NCBI RefSeq assembly: GCF_019636075.1
Contig: NZ_JAHBYG010000022.1
Coordinates: 1-63,443 of the forward strand
Length of the DNA stretch: 63,443 nucleotides
Source: Ferrovibrio sp.
Lineage (GTDB): Bacteria; Pseudomonadota; Alphaproteobacteria; Ferrovibrionales; Ferrovibrionaceae
Direction of reading: 5' to 3'
Under the pieces are notes generated by a model. The model searched no databases. It saw only the letters and a list, made by a program, of their open reading frames with translations, and was not told where the DNA came from. A program made the position numbers and the translations under genes. Positions 1-9,032 of the stretch are shown one piece after another (within the stretch, counting starts at the first letter, position 1; every line of letters starts with the position of its first letter).

Positions 1-2
1 CC

Positions 3-65
3 GCACGCAATTTCGGCCGCGACCGCCGCTATCCCATCACCAATGCCTTCCGTGACAGACCGTGA
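3..65 (+). CDS. C-terminal fragment of an unidentified protein (truncated by window edge)
   Basis: The third frame is open from the window edge to a TGA at 63-65 and encodes about 20 residues ending NAFRDRP. The stop overlaps the GTG at 62 that can start gltX (GTGA), a typical coupled junction, which is the main reason to believe it is the tail of a real upstream gene in the same operon. Too little is visible to name the product. Confidence 0.4.
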   Translation, partial: ARNFGRDRRYPITNAFRDRP

Positions 66-1411
66 GCAGTGTGGCCATGACGCAGGTGAAAGTCCGTTTC
101 GCGCCCAGCCCCACCGGGCGGCTGCATATCGGCAATGCGCGCGCGGCAGTGCTGAACTGGCTATTCGCGCGCAAGCATGGCGGCGATTTTCTGCTGCGGC
201 TGGATGATACCGATACCGAACGCTCCACCGAGGAATTCGCCCGCGGCATCGAGGCCGATCTGGCTTGGCTCGGCCTCGCCTGGGATCGTTTCGCGCGGCA
301 GTCGGATCGCATGGCGCAATATGATGCAGCCATTGCCAAGCTGAAGGCCAATGGCAGGCTGTATCCCTGTTTCGAGACCGCCGAGGAATTGGAACTGAAG
401 CGCAAGGTGCAGCTTTCGCGCCGTCTGCCGCCGGTATACGACCGCGCCGCCTTGAAACTCAGCCAGGCCGAGATCGAAGCTCTTATCGCCAAGGGCGGGA
501 AGCCGCATTGGCGTTTCAAGCTGGAGCATCGCCCGACAGGCTGGGACGATCTGATCCATGGCCGCATCGAGATCGACACGGCTTCGCTGTCGGATCCGGT
601 GATGCTGCGTGGCGATGGCCGGCCGCTCTATACCCTCACCTCGGTGGTGGATGATGGCGATCTGGCAATCACCCATATCATTCGCGGCGAGGATCACATC
701 ACCAACACGGCGGCGCAGATTCAGTTGTTCGAAGCCCTGGGCCATGCGCCGCCTGCATTCGCGCATTTTTCGCTGCTGGTGGGCGCCGATGGTGCCGGTC
801 TGTCCAAGCGCATCGGTTCGCTGGGATTGGGCGACATGCGCGAGGCGGGGTTGGAACCGCTCAGTATCTGCTGCCTGCTGGCGCGGCTGGGCTCGGCCGA
901 CCCGGTGGAGCCGCGTGCGCTGCTGTCGGAACTGGCGGCGGAATTCAATCTGGAGCGTTTCGGCCGTGCGCCGGCGCATTTCGACATGCAGGAGTTGGAA
1001 CTGCTGAATGCGCGGTTGCTGCATATCCTGCCCTATCCGGCCGTGGTCGATCGTTTGCCGCCTGGTGCCGGCGAAAGCTTCTGGCTGGCCATTCGCGGCA
1101 ATATCGCCACGCTGGCCGAAGCGCAGGATTGGTGGCAGGTGGTGCATGGCCCCATCGTGCCGGTGATCGAAGACCCCAAGGTGACCCAGGCAGCGATTGC
1201 CGCTTTGCCGCCCGAGCCTTGGGATGGCGCGACCTGGAAGGCGCTGACGCAGGCGGTATCGGCCGCTACAGGTGCCAAGGGCAAGGCTTTGTTCCATCCC
1301 CTGCGTCTGGCCCTGACCGGGCGCGACAAGGGGCCGGAAATGCAGGCGTTGCTGCCGCTGATCGGTCATGACCGGGCGGTGGCGCGGCTGCGGGGAGGTG
1401 AGCGTGGCTAA
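62..1411 (+). CDS. gltX: Glutamate--tRNA ligase (GltX-type, class I)
   Basis: Charges tRNA-Glu (or, as a non-discriminating enzyme, tRNA-Gln) with glutamate in the cytoplasm. The N-terminal Rossmann motif reads [17 protein letters not shown], with the HIGH-type signature HIGN at residues 22-25. The KMSKS-equivalent loop is LSKR near residues 248-251, followed by an anticodon-binding region. At 449 residues it fits bacterial GltX. Two starts are possible: GTG 62, overlapping the upstream stop, or ATG 77. Many alphaproteobacteria carry two gltX genes with different tRNA specificity, and which one this is cannot be told here. The 3' end overlaps cimA, so the two genes are probably cotranscribed. 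Confidence 0.93.
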   Translation: MSSVAMTQVKVRFAPSPTGRLHIGNARAAVLNWLFARKHGGDFLLRLDDTDTERSTEEFARGIEADLAWLGLAWDRFARQSDRMAQYDAAIAKLKANGRLYPCFETAEELELKRKVQLSRRLPPVYDRAALKLSQAEIEALIAKGGKPHWRFKLEHRPTGWDDLIHGRIEIDTASLSDPVMLRGDGRPLYTLTSVVDDGDLAITHIIRGEDHITNTAAQIQLFEALGHAPPAFAHFSLLVGADGAGLSKRIGSLGLGDMREAGLEPLSICCLLARLGSADPVEPRALLSELAAEFNLERFGRAPAHFDMQELELLNARLLHILPYPAVVDRLPPGAGESFWLAIRGNIATLAEAQDWWQVVHGPIVPVIEDPKVTQAAIAALPPEPWDGATWKALTQAVSAATGAKGKALFHPLRLALTGRDKGPEMQALLPLIGHDRAVARLRGGERG

Positions 1412-3014
1412 GGATCGGGTCTATCTGTTCGACACCACTTTGCGCGATGGCGCGCAGACCCAGGGCGTCGATTTCTCGGTGGAAGACAAGCGCAATATCG
1501 CCCGCGCGCTGGATCGTCTTGGCGTGGCTTATATCGAAGGCGGCTGGCCGGGCGCCAACCCCACCGACAGCGAATTCTTCGCGGAAAGCCTGCCGCTCAA
1601 GCGCGCCAAGCGCGTGGCTTTCGGCATGACCAAGCGGCCCGGCCGTTCGGCCGCCAACGATCCGGGCCTGGCTGCGATTTTCAATGCCAAGGCCGATGCC
1701 GCCTGCCTGGTGGGCAAGACTTGGGATTTCCAGGTGGATGTGGCGCTGGGCATTCCGCTTGCCGAGAATATCGAGCTGATCGCCGACAGTATCGCGGCAT
1801 CCCATGCCCGTTTCGGCGAGGCGATGTTCGATGCCGAGCATTTCTTCGATGGCTACAAGGCCAATCCCGGCTTTGCGCTGGATTGCCTGAAGGCCGCGTT
1901 GGATGCCGGCGCGCGCTGGGCTGTGTTGTGCGACACCAATGGCGGCACCATGCCCCATGAAGTGGAGCGCATCGTCGGCGAAGTGGTGGCCAAGCTGGGC
2001 AGCGGCGACAGGCTGGGCGTGCATACCCATAACGATACGGAAAACGCGGTGGCCAACACGCTCGCCGCCGTCAAGGCCGGCGTGCGCCAGGTGCAGGGTA
2101 CGCTGAATGGCCTTGGCGAACGCTGCGGCAATGCCAATCTGATCGCGCTGATCCCCTCGCTGATGCTCAAGCCCTGGTTCGCCGAGCATGTGGATATCGG
2201 TTTGAGCGAGCAGGATCTGCGCCATCTCACCGCCACCTCGCGGGTGCTGGACGAATTGCTCAACCGCGCCCCCAATCGCCACGCCGCTTATGTGGGGGCT
2301 TCAGCCTTCGCCCATAAGGGCGGGCTGCATGTTTCGGCGGTGATGAAGGATCCGCGCACCTACGAACATGTGCCGCCGGAAAGCGTGGGCAACAAGCGCC
2401 ACATCCTGATTTCCGATCAGGCCGGCCGTTCCAACCTGTTGGTGCGCCTGCAGGAAGCCGGCATTGAATTCGATGCAGCCGATCCGCGCCTCAACACACT
2501 TCTCGATGATGTGAAGCAGCGTGAATCCGAGGGCTATTCCTATGATGGCGCGGAAGCCTCCTTCGAGGTGCTGGCGCGCCGCACGCTGGGGCAGCAGCCG
2601 AAATATTTCGATGTGAAAAGCTTTCGCGTGATGGTGGAGCGCCGCTTCAATGCGCGCGGCGAATTGGTCACGGTGTCGGAAGCCACCGTGAAGGTGCGGG
2701 TGGATGGCGTTACGCTGTTTTCGGTGGCCGAAGGCAATGGCCCGGTGAATGCACTGGATCATGCGTTGCGCAAGGATCTCGGTCAGTATCAAAAATATCT
2801 CGACGATCTGCGCCTGGTGGATTTCAAGGTGCGTATCCTCAATGGCGGCACCGATGCCACCACGCGGGTGATGATCGAAAGCGCCGATGGCCAGGGCAAT
2901 CGTTGGACCACGGTGGGGGTGTCGCCCAACATCGTGGATGCCGCTTTCGTGGCGCTGATGGATAGCATCGACTGGAAGCTGCGCCGCGACGGCGCGCCGC
3001 CTTCCGCCAATTAA
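1404..3014 (+). CDS. cimA: (R)-citramalate synthase
   Basis: Condenses pyruvate with acetyl-CoA to citramalate, the first step of the threonine-independent isoleucine route. The N-terminal HMGL-like TIM barrel begins with [13 protein letters not shown] (residues 9-21), a CimA/LeuA signature. [12 protein letters not shown] (about residues 205-216) carries metal-binding histidines. The last 130 residues fit the LeuA-type allosteric dimer domain. The product is about 536 residues. Start GTG 1404 was chosen because GGGGAGG (1393-1399) lies just upstream; GTG 1398 is the alternative. It overlaps the gltX 3' end by 8 bases. The DGAQTQG variant favours citramalate synthase over isopropylmalate or homocitrate synthase. 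Confidence 0.92.
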   Translation: MAKDRVYLFDTTLRDGAQTQGVDFSVEDKRNIARALDRLGVAYIEGGWPGANPTDSEFFAESLPLKRAKRVAFGMTKRPGRSAANDPGLAAIFNAKADAACLVGKTWDFQVDVALGIPLAENIELIADSIAASHARFGEAMFDAEHFFDGYKANPGFALDCLKAALDAGARWAVLCDTNGGTMPHEVERIVGEVVAKLGSGDRLGVHTHNDTENAVANTLAAVKAGVRQVQGTLNGLGERCGNANLIALIPSLMLKPWFAEHVDIGLSEQDLRHLTATSRVLDELLNRAPNRHAAYVGASAFAHKGGLHVSAVMKDPRTYEHVPPESVGNKRHILISDQAGRSNLLVRLQEAGIEFDAADPRLNTLLDDVKQRESEGYSYDGAEASFEVLARRTLGQQPKYFDVKSFRVMVERRFNARGELVTVSEATVKVRVDGVTLFSVAEGNGPVNALDHALRKDLGQYQKYLDDLRLVDFKVRILNGGTDATTRVMIESADGQGNRWTTVGVSPNIVDAAFVALMDSIDWKLRRDGAPPSAN

Positions 3015-3017
3015 GCG

Positions 3018-3869
3018 ATGGCCGGCACCTTTCGCCCCAAGCTTGGCAAGCTGGCTCCGCCCGGTCCGTTGCGGCGCGGGCCGGCCGTGGTGCTGGTGCG
3101 GCCGCAACTGGGCGAAAATATCGGCGCCGCCGCGCGCGCCATGCTGAATTGCGGCCTTACCGAAATGCGGCTTGTGGCGCCGCGCGATGGCTGGCCCAAT
3201 CCATCCGCCTATGTGCTGGCCAGCAAGGCCGATCCGGTGCTGGATGCCGCCAGCGTGTTTGCAACCACCCAGGAAGCGGTGGCGGACATGCACCGTGTTT
3301 ATGCCACCACGGCCAGGGCGCGCGATATGCTGAAGCCGGTGCTCACGCCGCGCCAGGCCGCCGCCGCCATGCATGAAGACATCGCCGCCGGAAAGCGCGT
3401 CAGCATCCTGTTCGGTCCCGAGCGCACAGGGCTGGAGAATGATGAAGTGGCGTTGGCCGATATTGCGATCAGCGTGCCGCTCAATCCGGGTTTCTCCTCG
3501 CTCAATCTGGCCCAGGCGGTTTTGCTGATCGGCTATGAATGGTTCACCGCCGAAGTCGGCACCGAATTGCCGGCGCTGGAAGCCGAATGGGCCAGCCAGC
3601 AGGATATCGAGGGCCTGCATGGGCAATTCGCCAGCGAGCTGGAAGCCGCCGGTTTCTTCCACAATATCGAACCTAAGCGGGAAAGCGTTCTGCGTAATCT
3701 GCGCGCCATGCTGCAGCGTATCCCGCTTTCGGCGCAGGAAGTGCGCACCCTGCGCGGCATGATCAAGGCGCTGGCGATTGGCCGGCCTTTGCGCGCACCC
3801 TATTCCAAGCGGCGTCAGCAAGCGGAGCGGGCAGATGACGATACAGGCGGTTCCAACCCAGCAGGTTGA
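3018..3869 (+). CDS. trmJ: SPOUT-family tRNA/rRNA 2'-O-methyltransferase, TrmJ-like
   Basis: Probably methylates the 2'-O of residue 32 in the anticodon loop of tRNAs using AdoMet. The knot-fold SPOUT motifs are clear: VRPQLGENIGAAARAM near the N-terminus (motif 1), ILFGPERTGLEN around residues 130-141 (motif 2) and VPLNPGFSSLNLAQAV (motif 3). The 283-residue length fits TrmJ, which has a C-terminal extension beyond minimal SPOUT enzymes. It starts 3 bases after the cimA stop, and its 3' end overlaps the next gene by 35 bases, continuing the gltX-cimA operon. A different target nucleotide within the TrmH/SpoU family cannot be excluded. Confidence 0.85.
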   Translation: MAGTFRPKLGKLAPPGPLRRGPAVVLVRPQLGENIGAAARAMLNCGLTEMRLVAPRDGWPNPSAYVLASKADPVLDAASVFATTQEAVADMHRVYATTARARDMLKPVLTPRQAAAAMHEDIAAGKRVSILFGPERTGLENDEVALADIAISVPLNPGFSSLNLAQAVLLIGYEWFTAEVGTELPALEAEWASQQDIEGLHGQFASELEAAGFFHNIEPKRESVLRNLRAMLQRIPLSAQEVRTLRGMIKALAIGRPLRAPYSKRRQQAERADDDTGGSNPAG

Positions 3870-4122
3870 CGACGAACGGGTGCGTATCACGCGCTGGGAT
3901 TTCGCGCCCGGCGCCGCCACCGGTTTTCATGTGCATGGCTATCCCTATGTGGTGACGTATCTCACCGATGCGAAGCTGAAGTTGATCGCCAAGGATGGCA
4001 GCGAAAGCTTCGCCGAAATGCCGGCGGGCGGCAGCTATTCGCGGCCCAAGGGCGTGGCGCATGATGTGATCAACGCCGGCGATGCGCCCATGGCTTTCGT
4101 GGAAGTAGAGATCAAGCTTTAG
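3835..4122 (+). CDS. Small cupin-domain protein
   Basis: A 95-residue single-domain beta-barrel protein. The cupin metal motif is visible as GFHVHGYPYV with a later GVAHDVINAG segment that would supply another His ligand. Function is unknown; small cupins of this sort bind a metal and a small carboxylate or sugar ligand. Start ATG 3835 was chosen for its GGAG at about 3824 and for alignment of the MTIQAVPTQQV start with the fold; upstream in-frame sequence lies inside trmJ. It overlaps trmJ by 35 bases and meets the convergent thioesterase gene in an 11-base 3' overlap. Confidence 0.8.
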   Translation: MTIQAVPTQQVDDERVRITRWDFAPGAATGFHVHGYPYVVTYLTDAKLKLIAKDGSESFAEMPAGGSYSRPKGVAHDVINAGDAPMAFVEVEIKL

Positions 4123-4624
4123 GTTTTTTAGCCAGCCCGATGCTGCGCCCGGCCTGTTCCGGGCGCGGTAGCTTGCCATGCCCTGCCAGCATGCGCGCGA
4201 ACAACACCTGATGCTCCTCAAGGAAGGGCGAGGCGCGCCGGGTTTCCAGGCTCACATGCAGCAGCGCCTGTTCCGATGTGGCGGCGAGATAATTCTTCTC
4301 GGCGTGATACATGCCCATGAAGTAATGCAGGCGCTTGGCATCGTAATCCAATAACTGGAAGGTGAAGCGCAGCGGGTCGTTTTGCACAACCTCCTGCAGA
4401 TAGCAGACATGGGTTTCAAGCACGAAGGTGGAAAGATTCGTGCGTTGCACATAACTCCAATCCAGATCGAAGGGGACGAAGAACTTGTCCAGCGCCAGAT
4501 CGAAGATCACGTTGTAATAGCCCACATTCATATGCCCGTTGGCATCGATATGCTCGGGCAGCACCCGCATGCCTTCCAGCAGCATGGGTTGAGAGAAATC
4601 GAAATCCTGTTGCGGAAAATTCAT
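4112..4624 (-). CDS. Hotdog-fold acyl-CoA thioesterase family protein
   Basis: A 170-residue protein of the 4-hydroxybenzoyl-CoA thioesterase/YbgC superfamily. The segment EHIDANGHMNVGYYNVIFD (residues about 24-42) is the classical hotdog motif with the catalytic Asp and HMN turn. It would hydrolyse an acyl-CoA or acyl-ACP thioester in the cytoplasm; the physiological substrate is unknown. The gene is divergent from tam (start codons about 36 bases apart) and convergent with the cupin gene, overlapping it by 11 bases. Confidence 0.8.
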   Translation of the reverse strand: MNFPQQDFDFSQPMLLEGMRVLPEHIDANGHMNVGYYNVIFDLALDKFFVPFDLDWSYVQRTNLSTFVLETHVCYLQEVVQNDPLRFTFQLLDYDAKRLHYFMGMYHAEKNYLAATSEQALLHVSLETRRASPFLEEHQVLFARMLAGHGKLPRPEQAGRSIGLAKKPKA

Positions 4625-4660
4625 TGTCGCATTTCCTCAAGACGTTTTATGCTTCATCCC

Positions 4661-5425
4661 ATGGCATGGGATCCCACGCAATACCTGAAATTCGCCAATG
4701 AGCGCTTGCAGCCGGCGCTGGATTTGCTCGGCCGCATTCCGGCCCAGGCGCCGGAAACCGTGGTGGATTTCGGCTGCGGCGCTGGCAATCTTTCGCCGAT
4801 GCTGCGGGCGCGTTGGCCGCATGCCAAGCTGCTCGGCGTCGATTCCTCGCCTGAAATGCTGGCCAAGGCGCGGTCCGATCATCCAGGCGTCGATTTCGTG
4901 CAGGCCGATGTTGCCGAATGGCAGCCGGATGCGCCGGTGGATGTGTTGTTTTCCAATGCCACGCTGCAATGGCTGACCAATCATGAAATTCTGCTGCCGG
5001 GATTGTTGCGCCATGTAAAGCCCGGCGGCTGGCTGGCTATCCAGATGCCGCGTAATTTCGATGCCCCATCGCATACATGTTCGGTCGAGACCGTAGAGCA
5101 GGGGCCTTGGCGCGACAAACTGCTACCGCATCTGCGTCGTCGCCCGGTCTGGCCGCCAGCGGATTATTGGCGCCTGCTGCAGGATCGCGTTTCCGCATTG
5201 AGCCTGTGGGAGACCGATTACATCCAGGTGTTGAGCGGCGAGAATCCGGTCGCCGAATTCACCAAGGGCACCTGGCTGAAGCAGTTTCTCGATCGGTTGG
5301 AAGGCGAGGAACGTGCGGCCTTCGAGGCCGATTATCGCGCCCGCGTGGCCAAGGCCTATCCGCGGGAACAGGATGGCCGCACGCTGTTTCCCTTCAAGCG
5401 GCTATTCATTCTGGCGCAGATCTGA
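4661..5425 (+). CDS. tam: Trans-aconitate 2-methyltransferase
   Basis: AdoMet-dependent methylation of trans-aconitate, which detoxifies this spontaneous aconitase inhibitor. The N-terminus MAWDPTQYLKFANERLQPA matches the Tam-specific lead-in, and motif I reads VVDFGCGAGNLSPML. The product is 254 residues, close to the 252 of E. coli Tam. ATG 4661 was preferred over ATG 4649 because it aligns with the family start; neither has a strong Shine-Dalgarno sequence. Its 3' end overlaps the convergent AbrB-like gene by 20 bases. Confidence 0.88.
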   Translation: MAWDPTQYLKFANERLQPALDLLGRIPAQAPETVVDFGCGAGNLSPMLRARWPHAKLLGVDSSPEMLAKARSDHPGVDFVQADVAEWQPDAPVDVLFSNATLQWLTNHEILLPGLLRHVKPGGWLAIQMPRNFDAPSHTCSVETVEQGPWRDKLLPHLRRRPVWPPADYWRLLQDRVSALSLWETDYIQVLSGENPVAEFTKGTWLKQFLDRLEGEERAAFEADYRARVAKAYPREQDGRTLFPFKRLFILAQI

Positions 5426-6497
5426 GCTTCAGCAGCCGGAAGAAAAACGGCGCCAGGATCACCACCACCACGATGCGGAATACATGCATCGAGGAAACCA
5501 GCGCCACCTCCACATGCAGGGCCAGCGCCACCAGGCTCATCTCGGCCAGGCCGCCAGGCGCCAGCACTAGGGTGAGGCTTTCGCGGCTGAGCCCCAAAGG
5601 TGCGGCAAACAGAAAAACCAGGGCCAAAGTCAGGCCCAGCATGATCACGGTGGAACCGGCAGCCAGCCGCGCCACATTGGCCAGAGTGCGCAGCGGGATT
5701 CCGGCGAAACGACAGCCCAGCGAAGCCCCCACCACCACCTGCGCCACGGCCACTGCTTCCGTGGGCGGCTTGGCGGTGGAAAGCCCGGTCAGATGCAGGA
5801 TGGCCGAACACAGCATGGGGCCTACCAACTGCGCCGCCGGCATGCGCAGACGCCGCGCCAATATCCAGCCGATCAGGCCGCTTGCCGCCAGCAAAGCGGC
5901 ATCTTCGGGCGCCATGCTGCGAAAGCTGCCGCCCGGCGGCATCGGGGGTACGTCCATGCCCTCGATCAGGCGGAAATAAAACGGAATCGTCATCACCACC
6001 ATGAACACCCGCACGGTATGCGACAGGATGATCTGGCTGGGATTGCCGCCCATGGATTCACCCACCATGGTCATTTCCTGCAGGCCGCCCGGGGTGGCGG
6101 CGAAATAGGCTGTGGCGGGGTCGAAGTTGCCCAGCTTGCGGAAAATCCAATAGCAGCAGGCGGTGGCCAGCGGCACATAGGCCAGCATCAGGGCCATCAA
6201 GCCCAGCCATTCGCTCCAACGGTTCAGCATGTCCGGCGTGAAGGCGCTGCCCAGCATCACCCCCAGCACAACGATCATCAAGGCGCGCAGGCGCAGGTCT
6301 ACTTTCGGTTTCGGCCAATGCGAGCGCGCCAGCAGGGCATAGGCACCCACCACGAACATCGAGCCCAGCATCCAGGCCAGCGGCATGCGCAGCCACAAAA
6401 AGATCGCGCCCCCCACCGCGCCGCAGAGCAACGCGGGAACGCTGCGCAGCAGGCCGCGGCCCAGGCCATCCCAGGTATAGATGCTGTTGCGCTGCAC
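5406..6497 (-). CDS. AbrB-family integral membrane protein
   Basis: A 363-residue protein with about ten hydrophobic helices. It belongs to the AbrB/AmoA-regulator-like membrane family (two repeats with segments like MPLAWMLGSMFVVGAYALL and MPAAQLVGPMLCSAIL) and is unrelated to the DNA-binding AbrB. A transport role is assumed for the family, with no substrate established. Start GTG 6497 was chosen because it lies 2 bases after the TAG stop of the upstream hydrolase gene and just before the first conserved residues; no good ATG is available. The tight spacing implies an operon with that hydrolase. Confidence 0.82.
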   Translation of the reverse strand: MQRNSIYTWDGLGRGLLRSVPALLCGAVGGAIFLWLRMPLAWMLGSMFVVGAYALLARSHWPKPKVDLRLRALMIVVLGVMLGSAFTPDMLNRWSEWLGLMALMLAYVPLATACCYWIFRKLGNFDPATAYFAATPGGLQEMTMVGESMGGNPSQIILSHTVRVFMVVMTIPFYFRLIEGMDVPPMPPGGSFRSMAPEDAALLAASGLIGWILARRLRMPAAQLVGPMLCSAILHLTGLSTAKPPTEAVAVAQVVVGASLGCRFAGIPLRTLANVARLAAGSTVIMLGLTLALVFLFAAPLGLSRESLTLVLAPGGLAEMSLVALALHVEVALVSSMHVFRIVVVVILAPFFFRLLKLRSAPE

Positions 6498-6499
6498 GG

Positions 6500-7474
6500 C
6501 TATCGCGCCGGCCCCAGGATGCGGCCCAACCGCACGGCGGTCTGGCCCGGTTTCAGCCGCTTGGTCGGCATGATCAGCACGCAATTGTCGTAGGGCGTGC
6601 GCACCGGCTTGGCGCCATCATCGGCCAGCACGGTGCCTGCCTCGGCAATGATCTCCAGCCCGCGATATTCCTTGCGGAAACGGAAATCCTCGCTCTCGAT
6701 GGTGACGGCGTCGGTCACCTCCACGAAGGTCTGCGCCTGTGGCGGCGCTGCACTGATGCCATGCCTGGCCAGGATATCCGGCCCGGCCTGGCCCACCGCG
6801 ATCAAAAAACGCAGCATGGTTTCGATGGCCACGGCGCGGCTGGGCTTTTGCCAATGCTGGCCGCATTCCACCAGCAGCGAATTCTGCGGCGCATCCGCAT
6901 CGCCGAAGCCGCCATGGTCGCGCATGCGCAGACCGGCCTTGTGGCCCTTGTCTGCCACCACGAAGGGCGGCACACCTACTTGCGCTGCCAGCCTGCGGCC
7001 CTTGGCATGCGGGCCAGACAGCACCAGGGCGGGGGATTCGGTTTGCATCGAATGGATGTCGAGGAGGAAATCCGCCTCCCGCACCAGCGGCAGGATTTCG
7101 CGCGCGCGCTCCAGATCCACCGAACTGCGCTGCGAGGCCAGCACATCATCGGCCCAAACCCGGTTCATATCCTCGTCCACACAGCGTGAGGCGGTGGGCT
7201 GCAGCGGGTCGAACCGGAAATAGGCCGCCACATTGCAGAAGACCAGGGTGAGTTCGCCGACCAACGGCTTGAAACCCGAAGTCAGCAGCAGATCGAGCGC
7301 ATGAGCGCCGCACACCTCGTTGCCATGGATCAAGGCCGTGATCAGCACCTTTGGTCCAGGTTTGTCAGATTTCAACCGATGCGCGAAGGCAATGCCGGTA
7401 TTTCCGTCACGGTATTGGTCGATCGGGATCGGCAGCAATGGGTCAGGCGGCAGGAGATGCGAGGGTGTGGTCAT
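6500..7474 (-). CDS. Succinylglutamate desuccinylase/aspartoacylase-family zinc hydrolase
   Basis: An M14-like zinc carboxypeptidase-fold amidohydrolase of 324 residues. Zinc ligands are recognisable as HGNE (His50, Glu53) and DIHS (His141). The NRVW segment near residue 104 and VECGQHWQKP further on are typical of the AstE/aspartoacylase family. It would remove an acyl group from an N-acyl amino acid; the exact substrate is unknown. It forms a two-gene unit with the downstream AbrB-like membrane protein, which might import or export the substrate or product (inference). Confidence 0.85.
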   Translation of the reverse strand: MTTPSHLLPPDPLLPIPIDQYRDGNTGIAFAHRLKSDKPGPKVLITALIHGNEVCGAHALDLLLTSGFKPLVGELTLVFCNVAAYFRFDPLQPTASRCVDEDMNRVWADDVLASQRSSVDLERAREILPLVREADFLLDIHSMQTESPALVLSGPHAKGRRLAAQVGVPPFVVADKGHKAGLRMRDHGGFGDADAPQNSLLVECGQHWQKPSRAVAIETMLRFLIAVGQAGPDILARHGISAAPPQAQTFVEVTDAVTIESEDFRFRKEYRGLEIIAEAGTVLADDGAKPVRTPYDNCVLIMPTKRLKPGQTAVRLGRILGPAR

Positions 7475-7611
7475 CGATTATACAAAGTGACGATGGCAGG
7501 GCGATTTTGCAGAGACTATAACCGATGGGCAGCCCGAAGTCTTGGTTCGATGCTGCATCTTGGTGCGATGCCGTGTTTCTGGCCCGGCGCCCGGCCAGTC
7601 CTGAGGACAGC

Positions 7612-9015
7612 ATGCTCCCCAGTCAGAATGCTTTACCCAGTCAGAATGCTTTAGCCGGTCAGGCCCTCAACAATCAGGCAATCATCGCCGCCAACCGCTT
7701 CGGATTCGGTGCCACGCCGGCAGAGGCCGGGATGATTGCCGCCGACCCGCGCGGCTGGCTGCTGCGCCAAGTGCCGCCCGGCCCGGCAGCGCCCCTGCCG
7801 CCTGCGCTGCGCGACCTGCCCGGCGCGGAAAAGCAGGCGGCGGATTTTTATGCCTATCGGCTGGCCCGCAAGGAAGACCAGGCCGAAGCCGAGAAGGCCG
7901 CGCGCCAGGTTCTGCAGAAATCCATCCAGAGCGAAGTGGCAGCGCTGTTCGTGGCGCAGATGCAGACCGACACGCCTTTCGTGGAGCGCTGGGTGCAGTT
8001 CTGGGCCAATCATTTCTGCGTCAGCGGACGCGATCAGATCGTGTTCGCCATGGCCGGCGCCTATGAGCGCGAGGCGATCCGCCCGCATGCCTTCGGCCGC
8101 TTTGCCGATATGCTGCTGGCCGCCACCTGGCATCCGGCCATGCTGATCTATCTCGATAATGCCTCGTCCATCGGCCCCGGCTCGCGTGCCGGCGGGCGGC
8201 GCAATGTCGGCCTGAATGAAAACCATGCCCGCGAGATTCTTGAATTGCACACGGTCAGTCGCACCGGCGGTTATGACCAGAATGATGTGATTGCGCTGGC
8301 CAAGATTCTTACGGGCTGGACCGTAACCCGCAATCCCAATGATGGTTTCGCGTTGGGCAAGGCTGGCTACCGCCCGCAATGGCACGAGCCCGGCATGCAG
8401 ATTCTGCTGGGTTGGGAATTTCCGCAACAGGGGGAGGATCAGGGCGAGGCTGCATTGCAGATGCTGGCTGTGCATCCATCCACCGCGCAACATGTGGCGG
8501 AAAAACTGGCGCGGCATTTCATTGCCGACGATCCGCCCAAGGCGGCGGTGGCCGCTCTGGCCAAAAGCTTCAAAGACAGCGGCGGTGATTTGCGCAAGCT
8601 GGCAATCGCGCTGATCGAACGGCCCGAAGCCTGGAAACCCGAATATCGCAAATTGCGCACGCCGCGCGATTTCATGCTGGCGGCGGCGCGGCTGGGTAAT
8701 CCCGATATGAATGGCCAGCGTTTCGGCGGTCTGCTGCGGCAATTCGGCCAAACCACGTTTCAGCCGCCATCTCCGGCCGGCTGGCCCGATCGTAGCGGCG
8801 ATTGGCTTGCACCCGATGCCTTGCGCCAGCGTATCGAATTGTCGTTCCTGATTTCGCAACGCGTGAAGCCCGGGCCGTTGCAGCCCGATGCATTGTTGCA
8901 GATCGCGGTGGGCGAGGGCGTTTCGCCGGAAACCCGTCATGCCGTGCAGCGTGCGGAAAGCCGTCAGGTGGCGCTGGCCACGATTTTCGCCGCGCCGGAA
9001 TTCCAATGGCGATGA
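7612..9015 (+). CDS. DUF1800 domain-containing protein
   Basis: A 467-residue protein of the DUF1800 family, whose hallmark NENHAREILELHTV motif with a following GGY is present. Function is unknown; the family is nearly always paired with a DUF1501 protein, as here. Start ATG 7612 has GAGGA (7603-7607) upstream, and the 29 upstream in-frame codons look non-coding. No clear export signal is seen. The N-terminus contains a perfect tandem 18-bp repeat (7618-7653) encoding PSQNAL twice. Confidence 0.85.
   Translation: MLPSQNALPSQNALAGQALNNQAIIAANRFGFGATPAEAGMIAADPRGWLLRQVPPGPAAPLPPALRDLPGAEKQAADFYAYRLARKEDQAEAEKAARQVLQKSIQSEVAALFVAQMQTDTPFVERWVQFWANHFCVSGRDQIVFAMAGAYEREAIRPHAFGRFADMLLAATWHPAMLIYLDNASSIGPGSRAGGRRNVGLNENHAREILELHTVSRTGGYDQNDVIALAKILTGWTVTRNPNDGFALGKAGYRPQWHEPGMQILLGWEFPQQGEDQGEAALQMLAVHPSTAQHVAEKLARHFIADDPPKAAVAALAKSFKDSGGDLRKLAIALIERPEAWKPEYRKLRTPRDFMLAAARLGNPDMNGQRFGGLLRQFGQTTFQPPSPAGWPDRSGDWLAPDALRQRIELSFLISQRVKPGPLQPDALLQIAVGEGVSPETRHAVQRAESRQVALATIFAAPEFQWR
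7618..7653 (+). repeat. Perfect 2 x 18-bp tandem repeat in the DUF1800 N-terminus
   Basis: Two identical copies of CCCAGTCAGAATGCTTTA (7618-7635 and 7636-7653) encode PSQNAL-PSQNAL. Complete identity at the third codon positions implies a recent in-frame duplication. Confidence 0.9.
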
Positions 9016-9032
9016 ACATGGGAGACGCGGAT

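Noticed and set aside
7618..7653. Tandem repeat considered as a CRISPR or mobile-element remnant
   Set aside because: Only two directly abutting in-frame copies without spacers, target-site duplication or transposase.
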